Assembly (NCBI GenBank): GCA_963575745.1
Contig: CAUYUJ010003058.1
Location: forward strand, 497,698-561,697
Source: Prorocentrum cordatum
Lineage: Eukaryota; Sar; Dinophyceae; Prorocentrales; Prorocentraceae
Length of the DNA stretch: 64,000 bases
Reading direction: 5' to 3'
A program made the position numbers and the translations under genes. The notes beneath the pieces are model-generated. The model searched no databases. It saw nothing but the letters and a program-made list of their open reading frames with translations, and was not told where the DNA came from. Of this stretch, positions 33,310-41,042 are shown one piece after another (the first letter of the stretch is position 1; each line of letters begins with the position of its first letter).

Positions 33310-35592
33310 ATGGGCGACGGCGCGGGAAGCGAGGCGTCCGGGCACGAGGCGTGGGACCGCGATGCCGGCGGCGACGGCGAGGCCGACGACCTCGGCGATG
33401 GGTCGGGCGCGGACCAGGCGTCCAGCGGAGGCCTGGCGGAGGTGCAGAGCTCGGAGGCGCTGGAGAGGGGCCGCGAGGCGTTCGAGGCCTTCTACACCGC
33501 CCAGCGCCTCACCGCCAATGAGGAGGACTGGAGGATCAGCGTGGAGATGCTCAGGACGCCCCCGCCGCCGGCGTTCCGCATGCTGGGTGCGGGAGCCGGC
33601 GGCGGGGCTTCGGCGGAGGCGGTGTTGGCTGCGCTGGCGCCATGGCGGCCAGAGTCCGTGCCTTGGTGCTCGGGCGCGTTTCGCCTTGGCGGCCCCGGCG
33701 CCCTGGGCGAGGGCGGCCAGTGCAGCCCGGCGTTGAACACCGCGCTGCTGGCGCTGCAGCGCGCCGGCAAGGTGAGCCGCCAGGAGACGGCGTCGATGCT
33801 GCCCGTCCGCGCGCTGGGCGTCGAGCCGGCGCACCGGGTACTGGAGCTGTGCGCCGCCCCGGGGTCGAAGACAATGCAGCTGCTGGACGCGCTGGCGGGC
33901 GCGGGCGTGGCCGAGGGCGGGGAGCTGCCAAGCGGGCTGCTGGTAGCGAACGACCTGAAGGCCTCGCGGCTGCAGCTGCTGGTCGACCGCGCCAGGCGCG
34001 TGCCGGCGGAGCCGCTGGTGGCAACCTGCGCGGACGCCAAGAGCTTTCCCGAGCCCACCTTCGCCGCTGGGCCCCGCGAGGGGTCCGTGGCGCTCTTCGA
34101 CCGCGTGCTCTGCGACGTGCCCTGCAGCGGCGACGGCACGGTCCGGAAGGCCCCGACGCAGCTGGCCACGTGGGACCCGTGGACAGGCGTGGCCCACCAC
34201 GGGACGCAGCTCGAGATCTTGAGGAGGGGCCTGGAGCTGCTGGCGCCTGGCGGCCTGCTTGCCTACTCCACCTGCGCCATCAATCCAGTGGAGTGCGAGG
34301 CCGTGGTGGCCGCGGCCTTGACCGAGGTCGGGCCCCTGTACGCGACAGCCCCAGTGGATGTTCCGGGGCTGCGGCTCGAGCCAGGGCTCACTGCCTGGAC
34401 GGTGCCCGCCGCGGGGGGGCCGGCCGCGGCCCAGCTGGCCTCGTGGGAGGACGTCCCGGCCTCCGAGCGGTCGGGCTCCCGGCTGAGGAAGTCGATGTTC
34501 CCGCCGGCCGCGCACGCCAGGACGCCCGAGGACGCGGCCCGCATCGAGGGCCAGCTGCGCCGCTGCGCGCGGCTGCTGCCCTGCCACGACGACGGCGGCT
34601 GCTTCTTCCTCGCGCTCCTGCGACGCGGGGACACCGCCGCGGAGCCGCTGCGCCGAGGCGACAGGGTCCTCGTGCCAGCGGCTGCCCGCGAGGCGGTGGT
34701 CCGGGAGACGAATGCGCGCGGGCGCTTCGCCGGCCTCGTGCGGGTCGCGTTCGGGGACGGCACGCACTACCACGTCGCCCCGTCGGAGCTCGAGCGGATC
34801 GGGCCGGCGGCCTCCGGCGGGCCAGGCGCCGGCGGCCGCGGGCAGCCGCTGCGGTCGCCGCCCGCGCCGCCAGGGCCGCTCCCGGCGGTGGTCGCTCCCG
34901 TGGGCGGCGCGGCGTGGGAGGCCATCGCCTCCTTCTACGGCCTGCTCCTGGACGACCGGCAGGCCGCGGCCGCGGGGGTGCGCGCCTTCCCGCGCAGCGC
35001 CTTGGTCTGCCCGCCGGACGGGCGCGGCGGCTCGGGCGCCCCGCTCGCCGCCGCGCTCAGCCTGGCCAGCCCCGCGGTGTGCGCTCTGGGGGCGCTGCCG
35101 TGCGCGCGGGCCGCCGGGCGCCTGGCGCTGGTGGACATGACGGCCTCCGAGGGCGGGTCCATCGCGGAGTCGGAGGAGCCGTGGCCCGAAGGCGCCTTCC
35201 CCTGGAGGCCCACGCTGGAGGCCGCGCCGGCCCTGGCCCAGTTCTGCTCGCGCCGCACGGTCCGGGGGGCGCCCGAGGCGGCGGTGCGCGCGCTGCTGCA
35301 CGACGGCGCCATCCCTGGGGACGCGTCCGTGCTGGGGCAGCAGAGCCTGGAGGGCTGGGCCCCGGGGCCGTTGCTGCTGGTGGCACGGGCTGGCGCCGGC
35401 GCCGACCTCGGCGTGGTGTACGTCGGCCTGCTGCACGGGGGGCGCGTCCGCCTGGTCACGCAGAAGGGCGTGCGGCTCGACTACTGCTCCTTCGGGCAGC
35501 CCGCCGCCTGGCCAGCCGGTTCCAACTTCCGGTGCGGGGCCGACGTGCGTTCGCGGTGGCTCCCTGCCTCCCGCCGCGTGGGCCGGCGGTGA
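33310..35592 (+). CDS. RNA cytosine-C5 methyltransferase, NSUN2/Trm4-like
   Basis: A single uninterrupted 760-codon frame. NSUN proteins move a methyl group from S-adenosylmethionine to C5 of cytosine in tRNA or other RNA; NSUN2 acts mainly in the nucleus. The SAM-binding motif I is VLELCAAPGSKTMQ (about residues 177-190). Motif IV is DVPCSGDGT with Cys272 and motif VI is YSTCAINP with Cys322, the two cysteines that give the family its catalytic and product-release residues. VANDLKASRLQLLVDRARR lies between them. DVPCSGDGTVRK and the length close to human NSUN2 (767 residues) favour NSUN2 over NSUN1, 3 or 5. The part after about residue 430 is poorly conserved. There are no introns, and a weak leader relic lies 58 bp upstream, so it may be a working retrogene. 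Confidence 0.88.
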   Translation: MGDGAGSEASGHEAWDRDAGGDGEADDLGDGSGADQASSGGLAEVQSSEALERGREAFEAFYTAQRLTANEEDWRISVEMLRTPPPPAFRMLGAGAGGGASAEAVLAALAPWRPESVPWCSGAFRLGGPGALGEGGQCSPALNTALLALQRAGKVSRQETASMLPVRALGVEPAHRVLELCAAPGSKTMQLLDALAGAGVAEGGELPSGLLVANDLKASRLQLLVDRARRVPAEPLVATCADAKSFPEPTFAAGPREGSVALFDRVLCDVPCSGDGTVRKAPTQLATWDPWTGVAHHGTQLEILRRGLELLAPGGLLAYSTCAINPVECEAVVAAALTEVGPLYATAPVDVPGLRLEPGLTAWTVPAAGGPAAAQLASWEDVPASERSGSRLRKSMFPPAAHARTPEDAARIEGQLRRCARLLPCHDDGGCFFLALLRRGDTAAEPLRRGDRVLVPAAAREAVVRETNARGRFAGLVRVAFGDGTHYHVAPSELERIGPAASGGPGAGGRGQPLRSPPAPPGPLPAVVAPVGGAAWEAIASFYGLLLDDRQAAAAGVRAFPRSALVCPPDGRGGSGAPLAAALSLASPAVCALGALPCARAAGRLALVDMTASEGGSIAESEEPWPEGAFPWRPTLEAAPALAQFCSRRTVRGAPEAAVRALLHDGAIPGDASVLGQQSLEGWAPGPLLLVARAGAGADLGVVYVGLLHGGRVRLVTQKGVRLDYCSFGQPAAWPAGSNFRCGADVRSRWLPASRRVGRR

Positions 35593-36842
35593 GCGGCCCG
35601 ACCAGGAGGCGGAGCGGCGGCCGCCTGCTGTACTTCCTCCTCCTCCTCCTCCTCCTCCTCCTCCAGTTGCTTCTCCCGCTCTCCGCTCCCGTTCTGCCGT
35701 CCTCCTGTTCCTCATCCATCCCGCATCTCCTTCCCTTGTTTCTTTCCTCTCCTCCCCTTCCCTCCCGTCCACCCCCCTCTCCCGCCTCGTCGCTTTTTTC
35801 CCCGTCCCTCCCTCCGACGCCAGTCGGCTCGAGGGCCGCGCGCGACCGCCCCGCCCCCGACCAGCCACGGCCCAGAACCAGCCGCGGCCAGACAGGAGCT
35901 CGGCCCGCTCGCTTGGCGCCCGACGCCGTGTTCGCGGGCGCTCAGGACGCGGCCGCCGCCTCCGCCGACGCCGCTGCCGCCGTCCGTCGTCACCGTCGCC
36001 GCCACCACCGCCGCCGCCGCCGCCGTACGTCCGTCGGCCGTCGTCACTGCATCGGACGCCGCCGCCGTCGTCGTCGATGTAGCTGACGCCGCCGCCGTCC
36101 GTCGCCAGCTCGCCGACTCACAGGCGCCCGGAGCCGCGCTCGCAGGCGCGCCGGGCCGCCTTTGGCCGCCATGAGCCCGCCGGCGCAGCTCATCGAGGCC
36201 CTTGCCTCTGGGGCGGGGGGGGGCTCTCTCTGAGCGGGTGGTTGGGCCCAGCCTCGGAGGAGGGCCAAGCGAATCGAGATGGACCCCAGAAAGGGTGTGG
36301 TGACCGCTTTTGAGCGGGTTTGGGTCGGACGGGGTAACCGCCAGTGTCTCAATTTGCCAATTTGCACTTCTCCGAGCGGTAACGGCAGCTATGAACTTTC
36401 TCTCGTGAGGTTTCTGGCTTTCGAGCAGTGCTCGTGCGCATTCAGGCATGGCCTGTCTTTGCCTGTCCTGAGGTGGCGGGGGGATGGGAGGGTGGGGAAG
36501 GGGGAGAGATGAGGCGGGGGGCGGTTGGAGGGCTGCGATTCCGTTAGGCTGCGATAGCAGGGTTGGCCCTCGGGCCGCGAAAACGTTTGTCGTCACGTGC
36601 GCATTCCGCCCGTGTGCCTCCGGGCCAGCGCGTCAGGGGCGCGGACCGGTCGCCCTCCCCAGAGACCCAGGCCCTCGTACCTATACGGCGAACCTGGCCC
36701 CGCCGCCCGCGTGCCGCACCCGTGTCCGCGCAGCCATGAGAGCCCCAGGAGAGCCAGCTCCACCACTTCTGGCGTGCCACTCAACGCCCACTTGCTCTCC
36801 GCCCTTCTTGGTGGAGCGCGGGATCGCATCGCGTCGCATCAC
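35593..36842. other. Intergenic with short triplet repeats
   Basis: A (TCC)n run lies at about 35634-35662, C/T-rich DNA to 35815 and CCG/CGT-type triplets at about 35940-36090. I see no gene. Long minus-strand frames here and across the methyltransferase gene are shadows. Confidence 0.5.
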
Positions 36843-36900
36843 ATCCTCCTCCTCCTCCTCCTCTTCCTCCTCCTCCTCCTCCTCCTCCTCCTCCTCCTCC
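36843..36900 (+). repeat. (TCC)n repeat abutting a leader relic
   Basis: TCC triplets with one TCT interruption. The last TCC is also the first three bases of the exact leader relic that begins at 36898. Confidence 0.95.
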
Positions 36901-36919
36901 GTAGCCATTTTGGCTCAAG
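36898..36919 (+). other. Exact 22-nt DinoSL sequence in the genome
   Basis: TCCGTAGCCATTTTGGCTCA plus AG equals the full dinoflagellate spliced leader with T as the variable first base. It is followed by TCCGT rather than GT, so it is not a leader RNA gene; the TCCGT may be the start of a second, decayed leader. It marks the 5' end of a reinserted trans-spliced cDNA. An ATG follows at 37028. Confidence 0.92.
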
Positions 36920-36959
36920 TCCGTCCCCTCCGTGGGATCTCGGACTTGGGCCGAAATGG
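36905..36959 (+). other. Hairpin formed by the leader relic and an inverted partner
   Basis: CCATTTTGGCTCAAGTCCG (36905-36923) can pair with CGGACTTGGGCCGAAATGG (36941-36959). That is 19 consecutive pairs, of which two are G-U in RNA (mismatches in DNA), around a 17-nt loop. The inverted arm is itself a leader-like sequence on the minus strand. Confidence 0.8.
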
Positions 36960-37027
36960 GTTGCTGTCTCGCCCAAGGCCTCCTGGCCAAGCGCAGCGCC
37001 GCCCGCCGCCGTCGGCCGCGTCTCCAT

Positions 37028-37762
37028 ATGTCCATGCTCGCGCACGCTCGGGTGATCCCGATCGGCCTGGCGATGCTGCAGCTGCTCGCGCTGTTCTCGC
37101 TGCACAGTGGCCTAGCGGTGATGCCCCACTGCCGATCGCAGGCCGCGGCTCATGCTCGCCAATGCCGTGCGATGCAGCTGGGATTCAGTCGTCGCCCCCT
37201 CCGTGTACCTCTTCGGCTTCACGATCTTCTTCCACCTGCTTGTGCACGTCACTTGCCGACCAAGCTCATCCCGCTCTACCCGCTGGGCGTCTGCGGCAGC
37301 CATGAGCTCCAAGAGGTTGCAGACTTCATCCAGCGGCGTCGTGTGCAAGATGGGCCCCATGATGGTGCTGGACCTCTGCGCGCTGCGCTGCCCGTCCGAG
37401 CTGACCTACGTCGCGGAGCTGGCCCTCTGCCACCACCCGCACGTCAAGAACACCGCGCTGCTGACCCCGACGCCGATGGTGTCGCTGACGCTCTACTGCA
37501 TGACTCTCGCCACGTTCCTGGAACCGCCCTTGGCCGTGTTCCCCGTGGCGTTGCCGCGCCTGAAGCTCTTTGCAACGGTGCTGGACCGGTTCCCCAACAC
37601 GTTCCTCTTCATGGAGCTGGGCCTCTTCCTCGGTGTCGCGCTGGCGCTCCTGAACCTGCTCTGCATCCCACTGCCGCCGGTGGTGCTCATCCTCGTGACG
37701 CTGGTGATGCTCCCGATGCTCGTCGGCCCGTCGTGCATGCCGCTGCCGCTGGTAGCGCTTAA
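37028..37762 (+). CDS. Unrecognised ORF with a signal-peptide-like start, downstream of an exact leader relic
   Basis: ATG 37028 begins MSMLAHARVIPIGLAMLQLL, a short basic part followed by a hydrophobic stretch to LHSGLA, as in a secretion or plastid-targeting signal. The rest of the 244-residue frame is P/A/R-rich without a domain. An overlapping plus frame at 37152-37961 is strongly hydrophobic, and the minus strand is also open here, so coding strand and frame past about residue 60 are uncertain. The leader relic 108 bp upstream suggests a retroposed mRNA, probably now a pseudogene. Confidence 0.35.
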   Translation: MSMLAHARVIPIGLAMLQLLALFSLHSGLAVMPHCRSQAAAHARQCRAMQLGFSRRPLRVPLRLHDLLPPACARHLPTKLIPLYPLGVCGSHELQEVADFIQRRRVQDGPHDGAGPLRAALPVRADLRRGAGPLPPPARQEHRAADPDADGVADALLHDSRHVPGTALGRVPRGVAAPEALCNGAGPVPQHVPLHGAGPLPRCRAGAPEPALHPTAAGGAHPRDAGDAPDARRPVVHAAAAGSA

Positions 37763-37888
37763 CCTCGTGATGTTCCTGTTTCGCGAGCCGCCGCTGCTGG
37801 TGGTGCCCGACCTCGTGCTGCTGGCGATGTCCGCGCTGCTCTCCGTCCGCTTGTCCGCGAATGGCATCGAGCTGCACGGCGCAAGACG

Positions 37889-38008
37889 CTACTCCAGAAT
37901 AGGCCGCTCATACGCTGCTTCGACGCGTGGCTCGACCTTGTGGAGTGCGACCTGGCAGTAGAGGACACTGCTGCCCGTGATGATGCCGCCGCGGGTGGCG
38001 ACCCAGTC
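37889..38008 (-). pseudogene. 3' part of a minus-strand reading frame interrupted by the DIRS element
   Basis: On the minus strand the frame enters from the element boundary at 38008 as DWVATRGGIITGSSVLYCQV and ends at a TAG at 37889-37891. The codon boundary lies exactly at the insertion point. The product is not recognised. It continues the frame at 46043-46156 on the other side of the element. A further open stretch in the same frame beyond the TAG (to about 37493) is S/T/R-rich. Confidence 0.4.
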
Positions 38009-38133
38009 TGAAAAAGAAGTGGCGCAGCAACTTCGATTGTCACATGTCCGTCCCTTCTGGGTCTGGTGGGTGGGAAGATGCTGCCGCTCCGATCGTGGCC
38101 GTTTTGGCTCAAGATCGGGGCGAAGGAAAATAA
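38009..38133 (+). repeat. DIRS terminal repeat A1
   Basis: 125 bp beginning TGAAAAAGAAGTGGCGCAGC and ending GGCGAAGGAAAATAA, identical base for base to A2. It defines the left end of the element and contains a leader-like 21-mer at 38093-38113. Confidence 0.92.
38093..38113 (+). other. Leader-like 21-mer in A1 (second copy in A2 at 45817-45837)
   Basis: TCGTGGCCGTTTTGGCTCAA plus G matches CCGTAGCCATTTTGGCTCAAG at 18 of 21 positions, including the last 11 bases. It lies 79 bp before the Gag ATG. It may be a fossil of a trans-spliced element transcript that was copied into the terminal repeat, or a chance match. Confidence 0.4.
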
Positions 38134-38192
38134 GACCCCCTGCGGGTCTGCCTGCTTTGCTCTCTGGCTCCAGTGGGGCTGACGCCGCAGGG

Positions 38193-39659
38193 ATGGCCGT
38201 CGACCCGACGAAGGAAGAGATTGCTGACTTCACTTCGCTGGATAGCATCGCTACATGGGCCGATCTGTCTCATGCAGTTCGGGCGGCGATCTACAAGGAG
38301 TTGGGTGCCGCCGGGGCGGAGCACTTCCGGCTCATCGCGATGTTCGCCGAGCAGGAGGTCGACGACATGCCCCAGCGCCTCGAGATCGCAGGTGCTGAGG
38401 AGCAGCCTGCGCGGCCTCTCACGCGCTTGGAGAAGGCTGCGGTCAAGCTCTTCATTCGGGCCTGTCGCGTCGCCGCGGGCGTGGAGAAGAGCTTCGAGCA
38501 GTCGCGCATTGACCACCTGCTCGTGGACCAGGCCCGGGCCAAGGCTACGGCACTTGCTCCCGTGGGGGCCGTGGATGGTCAGGACGAGACCTTCAAGATC
38601 ACGCTGGTCATGGACCAGGCATCGGAGACCGTCGTCCCCATGGTGGGCAAGGTGATCATCGACAAGTTCTATGCGGCGTATCGCCAGGTCTTCGGGGTGC
38701 ACAGGGCGCCGCCGGAGCACAAGGACCTCACCAAGGAGCAGATCTCCGCCTTCTACTACCGGCTCGAGAAGGACATCAACCCGTACTGCGACCTCTCGGT
38801 TTGGAGGCCCTTCGGCAACCGCGTCCGGCGCAAGATGAAGAGCAAGGGCCTCCAGCTCAAGGAGGACGGCTCGATCCAGACGGTGGAGTTCTTTGGCCCT
38901 CCCGATTTCCATACGTGGTCACAGTCCTTCGACGTTCTCCTCACCGCCCACGTCGGCTTCCAGTCAGTATCGTTGGGCGACCTCACCGAGTACCACGGCC
39001 TCATCAAGAGCTTCCACGAGCAGAACGGTGATATATGCTGGTGGATCATATACCAAGGGGACGTGCGGTGCCGACTCGAGCACATGGAGCGCTTGAAGCG
39101 GGATCTCTCGGACCAAGAGAGCCAAGATATGCCATGGACGCATGTCTGGCAACAGGCCGTGAACGATTCCAAGTTCTGGAAGCGCGAGGTCGAGGACAAG
39201 TGCCTCCGCATCCTCGCGAAGGCGGGCAAGCTGTCAGATATGGTCGATGGTGATGCTCCAGTGGCTGCTCCCTCGGGCGAGGCGGCGCCGTCGAGCCCTT
39301 GGGCCAGGCCGCCTTCGAAGCGCTCCTGGGGCTCCTGGGGTGGCGGCGGCGGCGGCGACCAGAGGCCAGCCAAGACGTCCAAGGGCCCGAAGCAGCACAA
39401 CGTCGTGGACGGCGAGTACCGCACGAACCGCGCGGGCTGGGGCTTATGCTCGGACTTCCAGTCGGGGCGCTGTCAGAACGGAGGGAACGGCTACTGCCCG
39501 AAGAACCGCTGGCTTGCACACCAATGTTCAAAATGCCTCGCCCTGGACCACGGCTCGTCCCATCCCAAGCCGTGCACAGGAACTCCCAAGGAGTCCTCGG
39601 CGGTCAAGCGTTCGTCCGGAAAGGGCGGGAAGGGGAAGGGCAAGAGTGGCAAATGGTGA
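38193..39659 (+). CDS. DIRS element Gag-like protein with zinc fingers
   Basis: 488 codons from ATG 38193 (MAVDPTKEEIADFTSLDSIA). The first two thirds are helical and charged with no named domain. The C-terminal part has a CCCH-type finger (C-SDFQSGR-C-QNGGNGY-C-PKNRWLA-H, starting at Cys419) followed at once by a knuckle-like CSKCLALDHG...C, and a K/G-rich tail. This suits a nucleocapsid protein that binds element RNA. The same frame is open upstream to 37977 through A1, but the ATG after A1 is the better start. The following ORF starts 48 bp downstream in the same frame. Confidence 0.75.
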   Translation: MAVDPTKEEIADFTSLDSIATWADLSHAVRAAIYKELGAAGAEHFRLIAMFAEQEVDDMPQRLEIAGAEEQPARPLTRLEKAAVKLFIRACRVAAGVEKSFEQSRIDHLLVDQARAKATALAPVGAVDGQDETFKITLVMDQASETVVPMVGKVIIDKFYAAYRQVFGVHRAPPEHKDLTKEQISAFYYRLEKDINPYCDLSVWRPFGNRVRRKMKSKGLQLKEDGSIQTVEFFGPPDFHTWSQSFDVLLTAHVGFQSVSLGDLTEYHGLIKSFHEQNGDICWWIIYQGDVRCRLEHMERLKRDLSDQESQDMPWTHVWQQAVNDSKFWKREVEDKCLRILAKAGKLSDMVDGDAPVAAPSGEAAPSSPWARPPSKRSWGSWGGGGGGDQRPAKTSKGPKQHNVVDGEYRTNRAGWGLCSDFQSGRCQNGGNGYCPKNRWLAHQCSKCLALDHGSSHPKPCTGTPKESSAVKRSSGKGGKGKGKSGKW

Positions 39660-39707
39660 GCTCGCGACCCTCTTCGGGAGGCAGCGTGCCAGCCGGATGA
39701 CGTTGTG

Positions 39708-41042
39708 ATGACGTTGGCACCGTCGGATTTGTCATCCAAAGCCCTGGCGCGCCCCACGGCGCAGCCGCCAGCGGTTGCCGAACTCTCGCTTGCCCCCGCG
39801 CGCTGCGCCAGTCCCTCGGCGAGCGGCGTGGGCTGGAGCTCGGTGGATCGAGCCGTGGAGGATTCCGGCGTCCCCGCCGAGATCACCCAATGTGACCGGC
39901 ATGCGGAGCCGAAGCGTCGCTTGCTGCACCTCTTCGGGGGGCCGGTGTCGACGCGGGCCATCGACGACCACTGGGACACCACCGTGTACGACAAGGCGAA
40001 CGGCGACAACTACGACCTTGCAGAGGACGAGGTGTGGGCAGACCTCGCTATCAAGATCGACGAGGGCTTCTGGGACGCGCTGCTGGCGACCCCGCCGGCG
40101 CTGACCTTCCATCGTTGCGCTCACCTCAGAGGCCCAGGTGACACGGACATCTTCGGCGTGAAAGGTCCCAGGCCGAACGAGTCCAAGTCGGTTCGGGAAG
40201 AGACGCTCCTGGCGAATCGAACAGCTGAGGCAGCGCGCAGGTTCAACCAGCGCGGGCGCCCGTGGCTCGTGGGCGCACCGGAGCCCCGCCACGGAGTGTC
40301 GATGTTTCTCCTCCCAGCCTTCAGGTCGCTGGAGGCGTTGGCCGGCGTCTGCGACTCCCGCGCCGCGCCGCGGTGCCCTGGACTCTGGACTGTTCGACGG
40401 CGCGCCCGCGATCTTCAGGGGGAACCTCGTCCTGAGCTTCGAGCGCGACGACTCCGACGACCTCCTGCGCTACCTCCGGAGCGCGTTCCTTATCGAGCTG
40501 GGCCGCCTGGACTCGATTCCGCGACCAGCTCAGGCGGGCTCGCTGCCGGACGAGCGCGCCGGCCCAGCGCGCCTGCAGCGCGAGGTCCGCTTCACGAACC
40601 CCCTGCGTCGCTCTGCGGAGAACCCGAGGGAGCAGAAGCGCAAGGAGGACGCCGGTTCCCTCGGGGGGCTCAGGGACGCTGCTGGCGCAGTCAGGCGCAT
40701 GCCAGGCCACCGCGTCATTGGCCCGGCCCTGGCTCACCTCATGTCCCGTTTCTTGGACAAGTTCCCAGAGATCCAGCAGCGAATTCTCCGGGCCATTGGA
40801 GGCGGCCATCCGGCGGGGGTCGACCCGCTCGCGCTTGGGCCGACAGAGGAGGAGTTGGACATCTTCCGCAGGATTCTCGGGAAGGCGCTGGGTACGAACG
40901 ACATCGGACCAGCTCGCTCGGATACCTGTTCCACCGAGCTCCGTGGGGGCCTCCTGCTCCAATGGGGCCTCCGCGCGCGAGACCCAGGCTCGCACGTCGC
41001 GCACTGGTGTTGGGATGGTGCGCCAGCCGGGATCGCAGCTGA
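39708..41042 (+). CDS. DIRS element ORF with a methyltransferase-like region; sense reading to about 40390
   Basis: From ATG 39708 the frame reads KRRLLHLFGGPVSTRAI, then LLATPPALTFHRC, GPGDTDIFGVKG, VREETLLANRTAEAARRFNQ and RGRPWLVGAPEPRHG. This order resembles the cytosine- or adenine-methyltransferase-like block found in DIRS-type polyproteins (a HLFxG start, a PPx catalytic loop, a conserved N..R helix and an E/P strand). The catalytic loop reads TPPALTF rather than PPC, so activity is doubtful. After about 40390 the frame turns R/P-rich and looks non-coding while the +1 frame becomes coding, so the protein probably continues by a +1 shift into the RT frame. Confidence 0.55.
   Translation: MTLAPSDLSSKALARPTAQPPAVAELSLAPARCASPSASGVGWSSVDRAVEDSGVPAEITQCDRHAEPKRRLLHLFGGPVSTRAIDDHWDTTVYDKANGDNYDLAEDEVWADLAIKIDEGFWDALLATPPALTFHRCAHLRGPGDTDIFGVKGPRPNESKSVREETLLANRTAEAARRFNQRGRPWLVGAPEPRHGVSMFLLPAFRSLEALAGVCDSRAAPRCPGLWTVRRRARDLQGEPRPELRARRLRRPPALPPERVPYRAGPPGLDSATSSGGLAAGRARRPSAPAARGPLHEPPASLCGEPEGAEAQGGRRFPRGAQGRCWRSQAHARPPRHWPGPGSPHVPFLGQVPRDPAANSPGHWRRPSGGGRPARAWADRGGVGHLPQDSREGAGYERHRTSSLGYLFHRAPWGPPAPMGPPRARPRLARRALVLGWCASRDRS

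Noticed and set aside
33136-35868. A 910-codon open frame on the minus strand across the methyltransferase gene
   Set aside because: It is the antisense shadow of the NSUN2-like gene in GC-rich DNA; it is R/A/G-rich with no motif, while the plus strand has all catalytic motifs.
36898-36925. Spliced leader RNA gene
   Set aside because: The leader is followed by TCCGT instead of a GT donor, and no Sm-site-bearing intron follows; a cDNA relic fits better. The same holds for 52109 and 61609.
37152-37961. Hydrophobic plus-strand ORF of 269 codons as a membrane protein
   Set aside because: Its leucine/proline/valine periodicity is what the antisense of an S/R/G/N/T-rich minus frame gives, and the minus frame is the one in phase with the sequence beyond the DIRS element. 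Strand left undecided.
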